A stretch of DNA of 10,679 nucleotides from Bacteroidales bacterium (GCA_003451785.1 DMJL01000037.1:1-10679), one strand, 5' to 3'; shown: positions 1 to 7,283, counted from the stretch's first letter. Notes: generated from the sequence alone by a model not told the origin. Made by a program: numbers and translations.

Positions 1-31
1 TGATTTACCAAAGTAGAATTAAAAAAGATTG

Positions 32-39
32 TATTTTTG
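32..39 (+). promoter_or_regulatory. Putative -7 promoter element upstream of gcvH
   Basis: TATTTTTG matches the Bacteroidota -7 consensus TAnnTTTG exactly and lies 46 bases before the gcvH start, a plausible leader length. No good TTTG-type -33 element is visible at the usual 19-21 base spacing, so the call rests on one short motif in AT-rich DNA. Confidence 0.3.
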
Positions 40-85
40 GCAACCAGAATTATAAATGAATCTCTAAAATCAAAACATAAACAAG

Positions 86-466
86 ATGAACATTCCGGAT
101 AATTTGCTTTACACAACAGATCATGAATGGGTAAAAACCGAGGGAGACTTTGCCATAATCGGCATTACCGACTACGCACAACAGGAACTGGGCGACATAG
201 TTTATATCGAGGTTGACACGGTGGGAGAAACACTATCAAAAGAAGAAACCTTTGGCACCATAGAGGCGGTTAAAACTGTTTCTGACTTATTTATGCCCAT
301 TTCTGGTGAGATTTTGGAATTGAACGAAGCATTAGAATCGCAGCCCGACCTTGTAAACAAGGATGCCTACGGACAAGGGTGGATTATCCGTGTAAAAATT
401 TCCGACACATCGGAACTCAGCAGCCTTCTAACAGCAGGGCAATACCGCGAGGCTATCGGAGCATAG
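86..466 (+). CDS. gcvH: Glycine cleavage system H protein
   Basis: This is the lipoyl carrier protein of the glycine cleavage complex. Its lipoyl-lysine arm carries the aminomethyl group between the P, T and L proteins in the cytoplasm. The 126-residue length is normal for GcvH. The N-terminus (YTTDHEWVK, residues 9-17) is the family signature. The lipoylation site is in ETFGTIEAVKTVSD, with K63 as the modified lysine. The GDIVYIE strand and the C-terminal GWIIRVK segment complete the lipoyl-domain fold. The usual ESVKA core reads EAVKT here, a mild variant. No gcvP or gcvT is nearby, which is common in Bacteroidota. The gene is the first of a tight three-gene group with the VanZ-like and TonB genes and is probably cotranscribed with the first of these. 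Confidence 0.97.
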   Translation: MNIPDNLLYTTDHEWVKTEGDFAIIGITDYAQQELGDIVYIEVDTVGETLSKEETFGTIEAVKTVSDLFMPISGEILELNEALESQPDLVNKDAYGQGWIIRVKISDTSELSSLLTAGQYREAIGA

Positions 467-475
467 TGCTGCCAT

Positions 476-922
476 GTGGGGGTTGCAAAACACATTAGCG
501 AATTTATGTCAATTTTATATTTTGCCCCATCGGTAATTTGGATTACGCTAATATTTGTTGCAATTAGCCTTCCTCCCGACAAAGTACCCTCCTTGGGTGT
601 TTTATGGCTGCCGTTTATTGATAAGGCTGTTCACTTCACAATGTTTTTTGTACTTGCGGTGCTGCAATGCTACGGCGCATATATGCAAAAGCTTGTCAGG
701 CTCAGCAACGGACAATTTTCGTGGATAATTCTTGCCGCAGGTCTCTTTATCGGACTCTCGTCTGAAGCAATTCAGCATTTTTTTGTTCTTAACAGAACTG
801 CCGATATTTTGGATATGCTTTTTAATATTTTTGGTACAATTTTTGGATTATTTGCGTGGGTCTTATATCTGAAAATCAGACGGAAAAATAATTTTCAACA
901 AAAACATTTTAGCCAACAGTGA
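476..922 (+). CDS. VanZ-like small integral membrane protein
   Basis: This 148-residue protein has four predicted membrane segments (about 12-31, 52-70, 81-99 and 110-133) and a basic C-terminal tail. The family pattern is visible: PPDKVPSL (33-40), FIDKAVHF with D49 and H53, then E97, Q100, R107, D110, D113, N117 and G120. This matches VanZ-like proteins of Bacteroidota. VanZ was named for low-level teicoplanin resistance, but most homologues, including this one, have no established function. The GTG at 476 is in the same frame as gcvH and 10 bases past its TAG stop, which suggests translational coupling. An ATG at 506 is an alternative start that would begin almost at the first membrane segment. 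An ATG at 474 is out of frame and soon meets a stop. The family call is solid; the start is uncertain. Confidence 0.82.
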   Translation: MGVAKHISEFMSILYFAPSVIWITLIFVAISLPPDKVPSLGVLWLPFIDKAVHFTMFFVLAVLQCYGAYMQKLVRLSNGQFSWIILAAGLFIGLSSEAIQHFFVLNRTADILDMLFNIFGTIFGLFAWVLYLKIRRKNNFQQKHFSQQ

Positions 923-1005
923 GTCAGAAAATGTTAGTATATTAGCAGCCCCAAATGAATACAGTTTTTTCGCTTGCTGCGATACCCAAAAACCAATAAG
1001 AAACT

Positions 1006-1680
1006 ATGGAAACAAAAAAAACACCGAAAGCTGACCTTGAAAACAAGAAGCGCATTTTTCTGCAAATTGGTCTTGCAACTGCCCTTCTAATAGTTTTGGT
1101 AGCATTCGAATGGAGAACTTACGAAAGAGCAATTCGGGATTTGGGCGGACTGGATATGGCAATAATCGAAGAAGAGGATATTCCTATCACCCGCCAAGAA
1201 ACTCCACCGCCTCCACCCCCACCCATGTCTATGGAGTTGGTCATCGTTGAGGATGATGTGGTAATTGAAGAAGAATTTATTATTGATGTTGAAGCAACTA
1301 TTACTACAGAAGTTCGCGAATTTGCGCAGGTGCGCGTAGTTCAGGAAGAAGAAATCAGCGAAGAAGTAATCTTTACAGTTGTAGAAGAGTGGCCTTCCTT
1401 CCCCGGTGGCGAAGAAGCCCGTTTGAGATTTCTTAGCGAAAATATTCGCTATCCGCAAATGGCACGCGAAGCTGGTATTCAGGGCACAGTGTTCCTCACT
1501 TTCGTTGTTGAACGCGATGGTTCGGTTACGGATGTTAGGATTGTAAGAGGTATTGGAGGCGGTTGCGATGAGGAAGCCGTTAGGGTTGTACGCAATATGC
1601 CCAGATGGACTCCCGGTCGCCAAAGAGGTCAGCCAGTTAGGGTTCAGTTCAACATGCCAATTAGGTTTGTACTCAATTAG
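1006..1680 (+). CDS. TonB family energy transducer
   Basis: This protein couples the ExoB/ExoD-type proton-driven inner-membrane motor to TonB-dependent outer-membrane receptors. It has 224 residues: a short basic cytoplasmic N-terminus, one membrane anchor (about 17-35), a PPPPPPP run (67-73), a markedly acidic linker (about 75-130), and a C-terminal TonB domain from about 130 to the end. The domain contains WPSFPGGEEA, YPQMAREAGIQGTVFLTFVV and the closing WTPGRQRGQPVRVQF / MPIRFVLN pattern. The FPGG...YP...GIQG order is typical of Bacteroidota TonB proteins. The acidic linker replaces the Pro-Lys repeats of E. coli TonB, which is common in this phylum. It lies 83 bases after the VanZ-like gene and is followed by two tandem terminators. 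The substrate cannot be inferred because no receptor gene is near. Confidence 0.93.
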   Translation: METKKTPKADLENKKRIFLQIGLATALLIVLVAFEWRTYERAIRDLGGLDMAIIEEEDIPITRQETPPPPPPPMSMELVIVEDDVVIEEEFIIDVEATITTEVREFAQVRVVQEEEISEEVIFTVVEEWPSFPGGEEARLRFLSENIRYPQMAREAGIQGTVFLTFVVERDGSVTDVRIVRGIGGGCDEEAVRVVRNMPRWTPGRQRGQPVRVQFNMPIRFVLN

Positions 1681-1696
1681 AATTTATTATTGCAAT

Positions 1697-1727
1697 AAAA
1701 AAAGCGGCCGATGGGTCGCTTTTTTTT
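1697..1727 (+). terminator. Intrinsic terminator after the TonB gene
   Basis: An A7 run, then a GCGGCC / GGTCGC stem with one G-T pair, a GATG loop and a run of eight T. The stem starts 16 bases after the TonB stop codon. The flanking A and T runs extend the stem and would also allow termination on the other strand. Confidence 0.88.
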
Positions 1728-1751
1728 ATACCTAAACCGGGTTCAAACAAA

Positions 1752-1775
1752 AAAAGAGAGCTTTCGCTCTCTTTT
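1752..1775 (+). terminator. Second tandem intrinsic terminator
   Basis: A perfect GAGAGC / GCTCTC stem with a TTTC loop, flanked by A4 and T4, so the paired region reaches 10 bp. It lies about 25 bases after the first terminator. It may act as a backup for the gcvH-TonB group. Confidence 0.85.
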
Positions 1776-1940
1776 CCCCACAATTTATAACCACAAAACT
1801 AATACACAAAAACTCTAACCTTTTTGAGTATTTCTCTTATAGGAGCAAAGCTACTACTAATACATCGAACGGTAAACACAATAAAAGTTAAAATCCTGTT
1901 AATATATGTTAATGCTTCAATTCAAAGGCAGCTAAGCGTT

Positions 1941-1948
1941 TAATTTTG
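1941..1948 (+). promoter_or_regulatory. Putative -7 promoter element for the kinase-regulator operon
   Basis: TAATTTTG matches the Bacteroidota TAnnTTTG consensus exactly. It lies about 170 bases before the kinase start, which would give a long leader. No clear -33 TTTG is seen at standard spacing. It overlaps the left arm of an inverted repeat that could be an operator. Confidence 0.35.
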
Positions 1949-1976
1949 CAAACGATTGCTTTCAAAAGTGCAAAAT
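1943..1976. repeat. 8-bp inverted repeat, possible operator
   Basis: ATTTTGCA (1943-1950) and TGCAAAAT (1969-1976) are perfect inverted copies separated by 18 bases, and the left arm overlaps the promoter-like TAATTTTG. The arms could bind a dimeric regulator. AT-rich chance occurrence is possible. Confidence 0.4.
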
Positions 1977-2017
1977 GCAGGAGAGAATAATTGTCGCTGG
2001 CGTTATTGGCACGATTT

Positions 2018-2043
2018 ATTGCATTTGCGAAGGCAAATACAAT
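2018..2043 (+). repeat. Stem-loop in the kinase leader
   Basis: ATTG-C-ATTTGC pairs with GCAAAT-A-CAAT across a GAAG loop, giving 10 pairs and one C-A mismatch. No T run follows, so it is not a standard terminator. It would fold in the 5' leader if transcription starts near 1955. Confidence 0.4.
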
Positions 2044-2119
2044 TAAGCCGGAATTATTTTGGCACTTGGATGTAATAAATTTTGCAAAACGCCTTTAACT
2101 GCAACAAACAGTTGACACT

Positions 2120-3736
2120 ATGAAGAAGCCTGCAATATTATTCATGATAATTGCGATCACCGTTTCCCTTATGGGACTGGTAGGGATTCAAGTGTATTGG
2201 ATTCGGAATGCAATTACCATCCAGGAAATTAATTTCGACAGGGGTGTCAGCGAGGCCACATCCCGAGCAATCTTTAGGTTCAATCAGGCTCAGGTGAAAA
2301 ACCAACTTATGCTGCAGCAAGAGATGAATCATCATTTGGGGAGATATTACCAAATGTTGGACTCCCTGAATCATTTGCATTACAACAAAATCATCGGAAA
2401 CCTTTATGAGCATTTCGAAAGTGCAGATCCTGCCATGCCATTTGGGCAGGAACTTTCTGCTGAGAATAACCGCAATAGAACTCGCCGCAACATATTGAAT
2501 TTCGATACTTCCTTTGTGAATAACAGTGGAGGTTCGTTTGTGATTTCGGGGTATTTGGCAGGAAGCCGAATGAACACCAACGAAAGTCCGTTTCAGACTT
2601 TTTTCGACCGCAGCAGATTTATCAACGCATTGTTTGATGAAATGTTTTCGCAACACAACACCATGCAGCCCACAAGCAGCGAAAGTATAGGAGTACTCGA
2701 CTCTCTGCTTTATGAAGAATTGAAAAATCAGGGAATAAATTTGGGTTTCGACTTTGCTATTTTTAACCCAAACTTCAATGCAATTATTGGCGGAAAAAAT
2801 GAAAAAAACTCCAACGCGCTTTTGCAAACCCCTTATGTCTTCAATCTGTATCCCAACAGTTTGTTTTCCAACTCTGAATATCTTTTGCTGTATTTTCCGG
2901 GGCAGTCCAATTATTTGCTTTCTCAAACCAGCGCAATGCTTGTTACATCATCGCTATTTATCTTGGTGGTGATCTCTTCGTTTGGTTTTACCATTTATAC
3001 GGTCATAAAACAAAAAAAGTTGTCGGTGATGAAAACCGATTTCATCAACAACATGACCCATGAGCTTAAAACGCCCATTTCCACCATATCACTTGCCTGC
3101 CAAGCTCTAAAAGACGAAGATGTGCGCAAGTCTGAGGATGTCTATCAGATATACATCAAAATGATTGACGAAGAAAATTCCCGATTAGGTTTGATGACAG
3201 AAAAAGTGCTTCAAACAGCAGTTATAGAACGAGGCAAATTGATGATGCACAAAACCGAACTGAATATTCATGAACTTCTCAATGATGTAATTAGCAAAGT
3301 ATCGTTGCAAATTGGTGCAAAAAATGGTAAAATTGTTGCCCACTTTAATGCAGATCAGCATACTTTGAATGCAGATAAGTTGCATTTAACCAATGTATTT
3401 GTAAATTTGCTTGATAATGCCATTAAGTACACGCCGGCCTCACCGCAAATTATTATTTCAACCGAAAACATACACAACTGCATAGCTGTGCATGTAGAAG
3501 ACAACGGTATAGGCATAAGTAGAGCCAACCAGAAAAAGGTTTTTGAGAATCTCTACAGGGTACATACAGGCAATGTGCACAATGTAAAGGGATTTGGTTT
3601 GGGTCTGTGGTATGTAAATGCCATCGTACAAAAGCATGGAGGGAAAGTTTCCCTGCAAAGCGAATTGAAGAAGGGGTCGAAGTTTACTGTAGCTTTGCCC
3701 TACCATTCACATAATGAAATTACCAACACACAATAG
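2120..3736 (+). CDS. rprX: Membrane sensor histidine kinase, RprX-like
   Basis: This 538-residue inner-membrane kinase senses an unknown signal and phosphorylates the regulator encoded 27 bases downstream. It has an N-terminal membrane helix (about 4-26), a periplasmic sensor region of about 240 residues with no domain I recognise, and a second membrane helix (about 273-297). Next come the HisKA dimerisation domain, with phospho-acceptor H314 in MTHELKTPIS, and the HATPase_c domain. The ATP site is complete: N433 in LLDNAIKYTP, D461-G465 in VEDNGIGIS, the F-box-like KKVFENLYRV, and G491-G495 in GFGLGLW. The pairing and the strong resemblance of the regulator to Bacteroides fragilis RprY suggest RprX. 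The symbol is by resemblance, not a database match. The sensor region is the least conserved part, so the signal may differ. Confidence 0.88.
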   Translation: MKKPAILFMIIAITVSLMGLVGIQVYWIRNAITIQEINFDRGVSEATSRAIFRFNQAQVKNQLMLQQEMNHHLGRYYQMLDSLNHLHYNKIIGNLYEHFESADPAMPFGQELSAENNRNRTRRNILNFDTSFVNNSGGSFVISGYLAGSRMNTNESPFQTFFDRSRFINALFDEMFSQHNTMQPTSSESIGVLDSLLYEELKNQGINLGFDFAIFNPNFNAIIGGKNEKNSNALLQTPYVFNLYPNSLFSNSEYLLLYFPGQSNYLLSQTSAMLVTSSLFILVVISSFGFTIYTVIKQKKLSVMKTDFINNMTHELKTPISTISLACQALKDEDVRKSEDVYQIYIKMIDEENSRLGLMTEKVLQTAVIERGKLMMHKTELNIHELLNDVISKVSLQIGAKNGKIVAHFNADQHTLNADKLHLTNVFVNLLDNAIKYTPASPQIIISTENIHNCIAVHVEDNGIGISRANQKKVFENLYRVHTGNVHNVKGFGLGLWYVNAIVQKHGGKVSLQSELKKGSKFTVALPYHSHNEITNTQ

Positions 3737-3763
3737 TGTTTTCAAACAAAGAAATTACCAATC

Positions 3764-4468
3764 ATGGAAAAAAACAAATTGAAAATATTGCTTGCCGAAG
3801 ACGATCCCAACTTGGGCACCATTCTCAAGTCGTATTTGGAAGCTAAAGGATTTCCAACCCGCCTCTGTGTGAATGGGCAGGAGGCTTATGATTTATTTCT
3901 GAAAGAGTCCTTTCAGTTTTGCATTTTAGATGTAATGATGCCTCTGAAAGACGGCTTTACCCTTGCAAAAGAAATCAGAAAGACAGATAAGAATATCCCC
4001 ATACTGTTCCTGACAGCCAAGTCTATGCAGGAAGATGTTATCCACGGGTTAAAAATAGGTGCTGACGATTACATTACAAAACCCTTTAGCATGGAGGAGC
4101 TTCTACTGCGCATCAATGCTATTCATCGTAGAGCCAATCCGCAAGAATCGGCAGATAGCGAAAAGACGCTGTTTCATATCGGAAAGTATGTATTCGACTT
4201 TGGTCGTCAAACGCTACAATTTGGCAAAACCGAAGAAAAATTGACATCCAAGGAAGCCCAACTGCTCAAAATGCTGTGCGATAGGATAAATGGAGTATTA
4301 GACCGATCGGAAGCACTCCAAAAAATATGGTTGGATGATAACTATTTTAATGCCAGAAGCATGGATGTGTATATCGCAAAACTCCGCAAATACATCAAAG
4401 ATGATGAAGATGTGGAACTTATCAATGTGCATGGCAGAGGGTTTAAATTGTTTGTAAAAGACCATTAA
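3764..4468 (+). CDS. rprY: OmpR-family response regulator, RprY-like
   Basis: This 234-residue DNA-binding regulator is the likely partner of the upstream kinase. The receiver domain (about 7-122) has acidic-pocket residues D13 and D14, phospho-acceptor D56 in FCILDVMMP, switch T84 in LFLTAK and K106 in YITKPFSMEEL. A linker (about 123-134) leads to a winged-helix output domain (about 135-232) with the TSKEAQLLKML helix and the recognition segment YFNARSMDVYIAKLRKY, then the wing INVHGRGFKLF. The stretch IWLDDNYFNARSMDVYI and the whole receiver closely resemble, from memory, Bacteroides RprY, which is linked to stress and redox-related control. The targets here are unknown. The inverted repeats before the kinase gene could be autoregulatory sites, but this is inference. 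No strong terminator follows the stop. Confidence 0.93.
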   Translation: MEKNKLKILLAEDDPNLGTILKSYLEAKGFPTRLCVNGQEAYDLFLKESFQFCILDVMMPLKDGFTLAKEIRKTDKNIPILFLTAKSMQEDVIHGLKIGADDYITKPFSMEELLLRINAIHRRANPQESADSEKTLFHIGKYVFDFGRQTLQFGKTEEKLTSKEAQLLKMLCDRINGVLDRSEALQKIWLDDNYFNARSMDVYIAKLRKYIKDDEDVELINVHGRGFKLFVKDH

Positions 4469-4631
4469 AACCTTCTTATAACCGTCTTGCTATAACCCCC
4501 GCGGCAATCAGGCAGGCTTTTGGCGGCATCTGCATTTCAGAAATAATTACTGTATCTCAGGCTACAGTTTTCTGCTGCCCATATAAGGCATTTGTAGGCG
4601 AATAAATCCAAATCCCAGAATTGATTTTTTT

Positions 4632-4650
4632 ACGAAAAATATTTTTTCGT
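4632..4650. repeat. Short perfect inverted repeat just before xseA
   Basis: ACGAAAAA (4632-4639) and TTTTTCGT (4643-4650) are perfect 8-bp arms with a 3-base TAT spacer, ending 11 bases before the xseA start. The right arm runs into TATATTTC (4650-4657), a partial TAnnTTTG match that would put the transcription start near the ATG. It could be an operator, a weak hairpin or a bidirectional terminator for the preceding regulator gene. The rest of the 193-base gap from 4469 shows nothing clear. Confidence 0.4.
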
Positions 4651-4661
4651 ATATTTCGCTC

Positions 4662-5924
4662 ATGGAATCGAGCCGAAATATTTACTCCCTTAGCGACCTG
4701 TCGCGCAGTATCCGTTCGGTAATCGAACGAAGCTACCCGGGTGCCTATTGGATAAAAGCGGAAATTGCCAAATTGAATCTCTACCCCCGAAGCGGGCATT
4801 GCTATCCCGACCTTGTAGAGAAAACAGGAGATCAGATTGTAGCCCAAATGCGCTCAACCATTTGGGCAGGCGACTACAAAACCATCAACAAACAGTTTAT
4901 TGACATTGCTGGCAGACCCTTGGCCGAAGGAATGACCATTCTGTTTAAAGCCACTGTAACTTATCATGCGGTTTATGGCTTTTCGCTACAAATACAATCG
5001 GTAGAGCCTTCATTCACCTTAGGGCAAATGGCATTGGAAAAGCAAAAAAACATTGAGCGGCTTCATGCGGAGGAAGTGTTTGGGCTAAACCACGCTAAAA
5101 CTATTGCGCTAATTCCCCGAAGAATTGCAGTAGTCTCGGTGGAAACAAGCAAAGGCTACCATGATTGGCTACAGATTTTGTCGCAGCACAAGCATAAATT
5201 TTCCAGTTGGCATCACCTTTTCCCTGCATTGCTGCAAGGCGACAAGGCTGTGGAAAGTATTACATCCCAATTACGCAAAATCAGGAAAGTATCCCATTTG
5301 TTTGATGCAGTGGCAATTATCCGAGGCGGGGGTGGTGATGTGGGTCTGCATTGCTACGACCATTTTATTTTAGCCCGCGAAGTTGCCACTTTTCCAATAC
5401 CTGTGATAACAGGCATAGGGCACGCCACAAACCAAACCATCACCGAAATGGTTGCATGGCAAAACAAAGTAACCCCAACCGATGTAGCATATTTTATCAT
5501 TGGTCGCTTTCAGGAGTTTGAAGACCGCTTAACCATTGCAAAACAAAAACTTGCGAAGGTAGCCATTAACACCTTGCACTTGGAGCAGCAACGAACAGCC
5601 CGAACAGCCAATCTGCTGACTTCCTATTCCATGCGAACCATCAAAACCCAAAAAATCGTTATAAACCATTTGAAATCAAAGCTCTTAATAGCTGCCGATA
5701 GGTTTTGCAAACTTCAACAAAAAAACCTTGTACACTATGAAGAGAAAATTAGAATCCTAAGCCCCGAAAGTATTTTAAAAAGAGGATTCTCCATAACCTT
5801 GCTCAAAGGAAGGGCAATAAATACGGTTGAAGACCTGCAAGACGGAGATACCATCACCACTCGCTTGTATTCGGGAGAAATAGAAAGCAAAATAACAAAA
5901 ATCCATCCATCCCATGAACGATAA
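4662..5924 (+). CDS. xseA: Exodeoxyribonuclease VII large subunit
   Basis: XseA is the catalytic subunit of exonuclease VII, a cytoplasmic metal-independent enzyme that degrades single-stranded DNA from both ends; several XseB subunits bind it. The protein has 420 residues. An N-terminal OB-fold (about 1-115) begins YSLSDLSRSI with YWIKAEI soon after. The nuclease core holds SVETSKGYHD (159-168, D168), IIRGGGGD (R221) and TGIGHATN (H254). A helical coiled-coil stretch spans about 285-365. The C-terminal segment SPESILKRGFSI (367-378) through GDTITTRLYSGEIESKI is typical of the family. The GHETD motif of E. coli reads GHATN, so N257 stands where E. coli has D241. I believe Bacteroidota versions vary here but cannot check. 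The stop overlaps the xseB start, so the two are translationally coupled. Confidence 0.95.
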   Translation: MESSRNIYSLSDLSRSIRSVIERSYPGAYWIKAEIAKLNLYPRSGHCYPDLVEKTGDQIVAQMRSTIWAGDYKTINKQFIDIAGRPLAEGMTILFKATVTYHAVYGFSLQIQSVEPSFTLGQMALEKQKNIERLHAEEVFGLNHAKTIALIPRRIAVVSVETSKGYHDWLQILSQHKHKFSSWHHLFPALLQGDKAVESITSQLRKIRKVSHLFDAVAIIRGGGGDVGLHCYDHFILAREVATFPIPVITGIGHATNQTITEMVAWQNKVTPTDVAYFIIGRFQEFEDRLTIAKQKLAKVAINTLHLEQQRTARTANLLTSYSMRTIKTQKIVINHLKSKLLIAADRFCKLQQKNLVHYEEKIRILSPESILKRGFSITLLKGRAINTVEDLQDGDTITTRLYSGEIESKITKIHPSHER

Positions 5925-6141
5925 CCCAACATACGAACAGGCCATAGAAGAGCTTGAATTGCTTTTGGCAGTGATTGAAAACAGCGAGATTTCGGTTGAC
6001 AGTCTTGCTGAAAAAGTAAGAAGAGCGGCTTTCCTAATTAACGAATGCAAGAAGGCATTGCATGTAACGGAGGAGGAAGTAAAAAAGATTTTGGAAGAGA
6101 TGGACAAGGGGCAGAATCCGGAATTGCAAAAAACCCCATAA
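5914..6141 (+). CDS. xseB: Exodeoxyribonuclease VII small subunit
   Basis: XseB is the small helical subunit that binds the XseA coiled coil and is required for active exonuclease VII. The 75-residue length is normal. The sequence YEQAIEELELLLAVIE (7-22), the SVDSLAEKV segment and the second amphipathic helix with ECKKAL and EEEVKKILEE follow the family pattern of two antiparallel helices. The start lies inside xseA and overlaps its last 11 bases in another frame, the classic arrangement for this pair. The last ten or so residues (KGQNPELQKTP) are probably disordered. Confidence 0.95.
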   Translation: MNDNPTYEQAIEELELLLAVIENSEISVDSLAEKVRRAAFLINECKKALHVTEEEVKKILEEMDKGQNPELQKTP

Positions 6142-6196
6142 CTGGTTTTATCCAAAACTTATTGAAACATCACTACCCAAAATTCTTTTCTAATTC

Positions 6197-6997
6197 ATGA
6201 AAAACCCACCAACCATGCAAAAAACTGCAATCGTTACAGGAGCTTACGGAGTGATAGGTAGGGCTATTGCGGAGATAATGGCGGAGAATGGCTGGAGATT
6301 GATTTTGCTGGGTAGAGATGCCACCAAGATCAAAACAGTTTGCCAAGAGATAATCAAGAATTCGGGCAATAGCAGCATAGAACCTGTATGCGTTGACCTT
6401 TCGCGGGAGGCAGAAATACGGTCGTTTGCCCTGAGTCTCAACGAATCCGCAGATGTGTTGATAAACAATGCCGGCACAACGCCAAAGACCAGACTCGAAA
6501 CTCCGGAAGGAATTGAAATGCAATGGGCTTGCAATGTGCTGGGATATGCGTGGTGCATGGATTATTTAATGCCAAAAATAAACCCTTCGGGTAGAATTGT
6601 GAATGTGGCAAGTTTCTATGCCGGTGGGCTTGACCTTTCGGATGTGGAGTTTATCAAACGAAAGTACGACAACGATGCTGCATATAAACAATCAAAGCAG
6701 GCCAACCGAATGTTGAGTGCCCATTTCGCAACATTGTATCAATCAAAGGAAGTAACTGTAAACAGTTGCCATCCCGGTGAGATAAACTCCAAACTAAGCA
6801 ACAATCTGGGATTTTTCTTTACCGACCCACCACGCAAAGGAGCCGACACCCCCGTTTGGGTGGCTACCGATGAAAGCCTGAAAGGCAAAACAGGCAGATA
6901 CTTTCAATACCGCCACGAAATGCTATGCCCCGTCAGCAAAAATCCAATGGACAACAAGGCCCTTTACGACCTATGCAAAACTTATTACGGGAGGTAG
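6197..6997 (+). CDS. Short-chain dehydrogenase/reductase, retinol dehydrogenase-like
   Basis: This is a 266-residue NAD(P)-dependent oxidoreductase with a complete classical SDR set. It has the cofactor loop TGAYGVIG (14-21), D67 in VCVDLS, NNAG (90-93), N113, catalytic S139 in NVASF, and Y163xxxK167 in AAYKQSKQA. The later CHPGEINSKL (191-200) and the WACNVLGY segment resemble the retinol dehydrogenase/WWOX-like branch. R40 in LLGRD suggests NADP(H) preference, which is inference. The substrate is unknown. The start at 6197 is the first ATG; a second at 6215 would trim six residues and leave the Rossmann strand intact. It begins 55 bases after xseB without a clear terminator between, so it may be read through from the xseAB operon. 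Confidence 0.9.
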   Translation: MKNPPTMQKTAIVTGAYGVIGRAIAEIMAENGWRLILLGRDATKIKTVCQEIIKNSGNSSIEPVCVDLSREAEIRSFALSLNESADVLINNAGTTPKTRLETPEGIEMQWACNVLGYAWCMDYLMPKINPSGRIVNVASFYAGGLDLSDVEFIKRKYDNDAAYKQSKQANRMLSAHFATLYQSKEVTVNSCHPGEINSKLSNNLGFFFTDPPRKGADTPVWVATDESLKGKTGRYFQYRHEMLCPVSKNPMDNKALYDLCKTYYGR

Positions 6998-7145
6998 TCC
7001 TTGCATTCTAAAGCAAGTATTAGCCCATCTTTTGCAAAATGCCATGAAGCTGTCAATGGTTTGGTATTCGTGGTAATTATCACCATAGGAATGGCAAAGT
7101 CCTGCTCCATCTGCATCTGATGGCATTTGGGGAGGTGATTTAAAG

Positions 7146-7175
7146 TGCAATGGGTTTTGAAACCCCCGCATTGCA
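7146..7175. repeat. Strong imperfect hairpin
   Basis: The outer arms TGCAATG and CATTGCA pair perfectly over 7 bp. Inside, GGTTT pairs with AAACC around a short loop, leaving a CCCG bulge on the right. No T run follows on the + strand, so it is not a standard terminator for the dehydrogenase gene 150 bases upstream. It could be a structured RNA element or a remnant of a repeated palindrome. Confidence 0.5.
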
Positions 7176-7283
7176 GACAAAAATTCATTGGTTTCCTTCT
7201 GATGTATTTAGTTCACTTCACAAACTTATCCATTAGTTGCAAAAGTCGGTGGGAACCTGAAAATTCAAGCAAAACAACCACCA

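Larger units (their letters stand above)
1776..2119. other. Non-coding leader region before the histidine kinase gene
   Basis: These 344 bases lie between the tandem terminators and the kinase start and contain no convincing gene or tRNA. They hold one TAnnTTTG-type element (1941-1948), an 8-base inverted repeat around it, a stem-loop at 2018-2043 and a perfect TTTTGCAAAA palindrome at 2080-2089. This suggests a regulated promoter and leader for the two-component operon. Confidence 0.5.

Noticed and set aside
1087..1623. 178-codon reverse-strand frame
   Set aside because: It is antisense to the TonB gene and shows no recognisable domain; the TonB reading has clear motifs.
1776..2119. tRNA or small RNA gene in the kinase leader
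   Set aside because: No cloverleaf, anticodon stem or conserved tRNA words were found, and the stem-loops have no T-tailed end.
2138..2926. 262-codon reverse-strand frame
   Set aside because: It lies wholly antisense to the histidine kinase, whose motifs are complete, and shows no domain of its own.
7030..7039. TTTTGCAAAA palindrome as a regulator site after the dehydrogenase gene
   Set aside because: A single 10-bp palindrome in AT-rich DNA with no gene start nearby is weak evidence, although the same word occurs in the kinase leader.
6971..7188. Two overlapping reverse-strand frames of 69 and 67 codons
   Set aside because: They overlap each other and the 3' end of the dehydrogenase gene, and they cross a strong hairpin. 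One has a CLQCGG start that looks metal-binding, but nothing else supports a family. A small gene remains possible at low probability.
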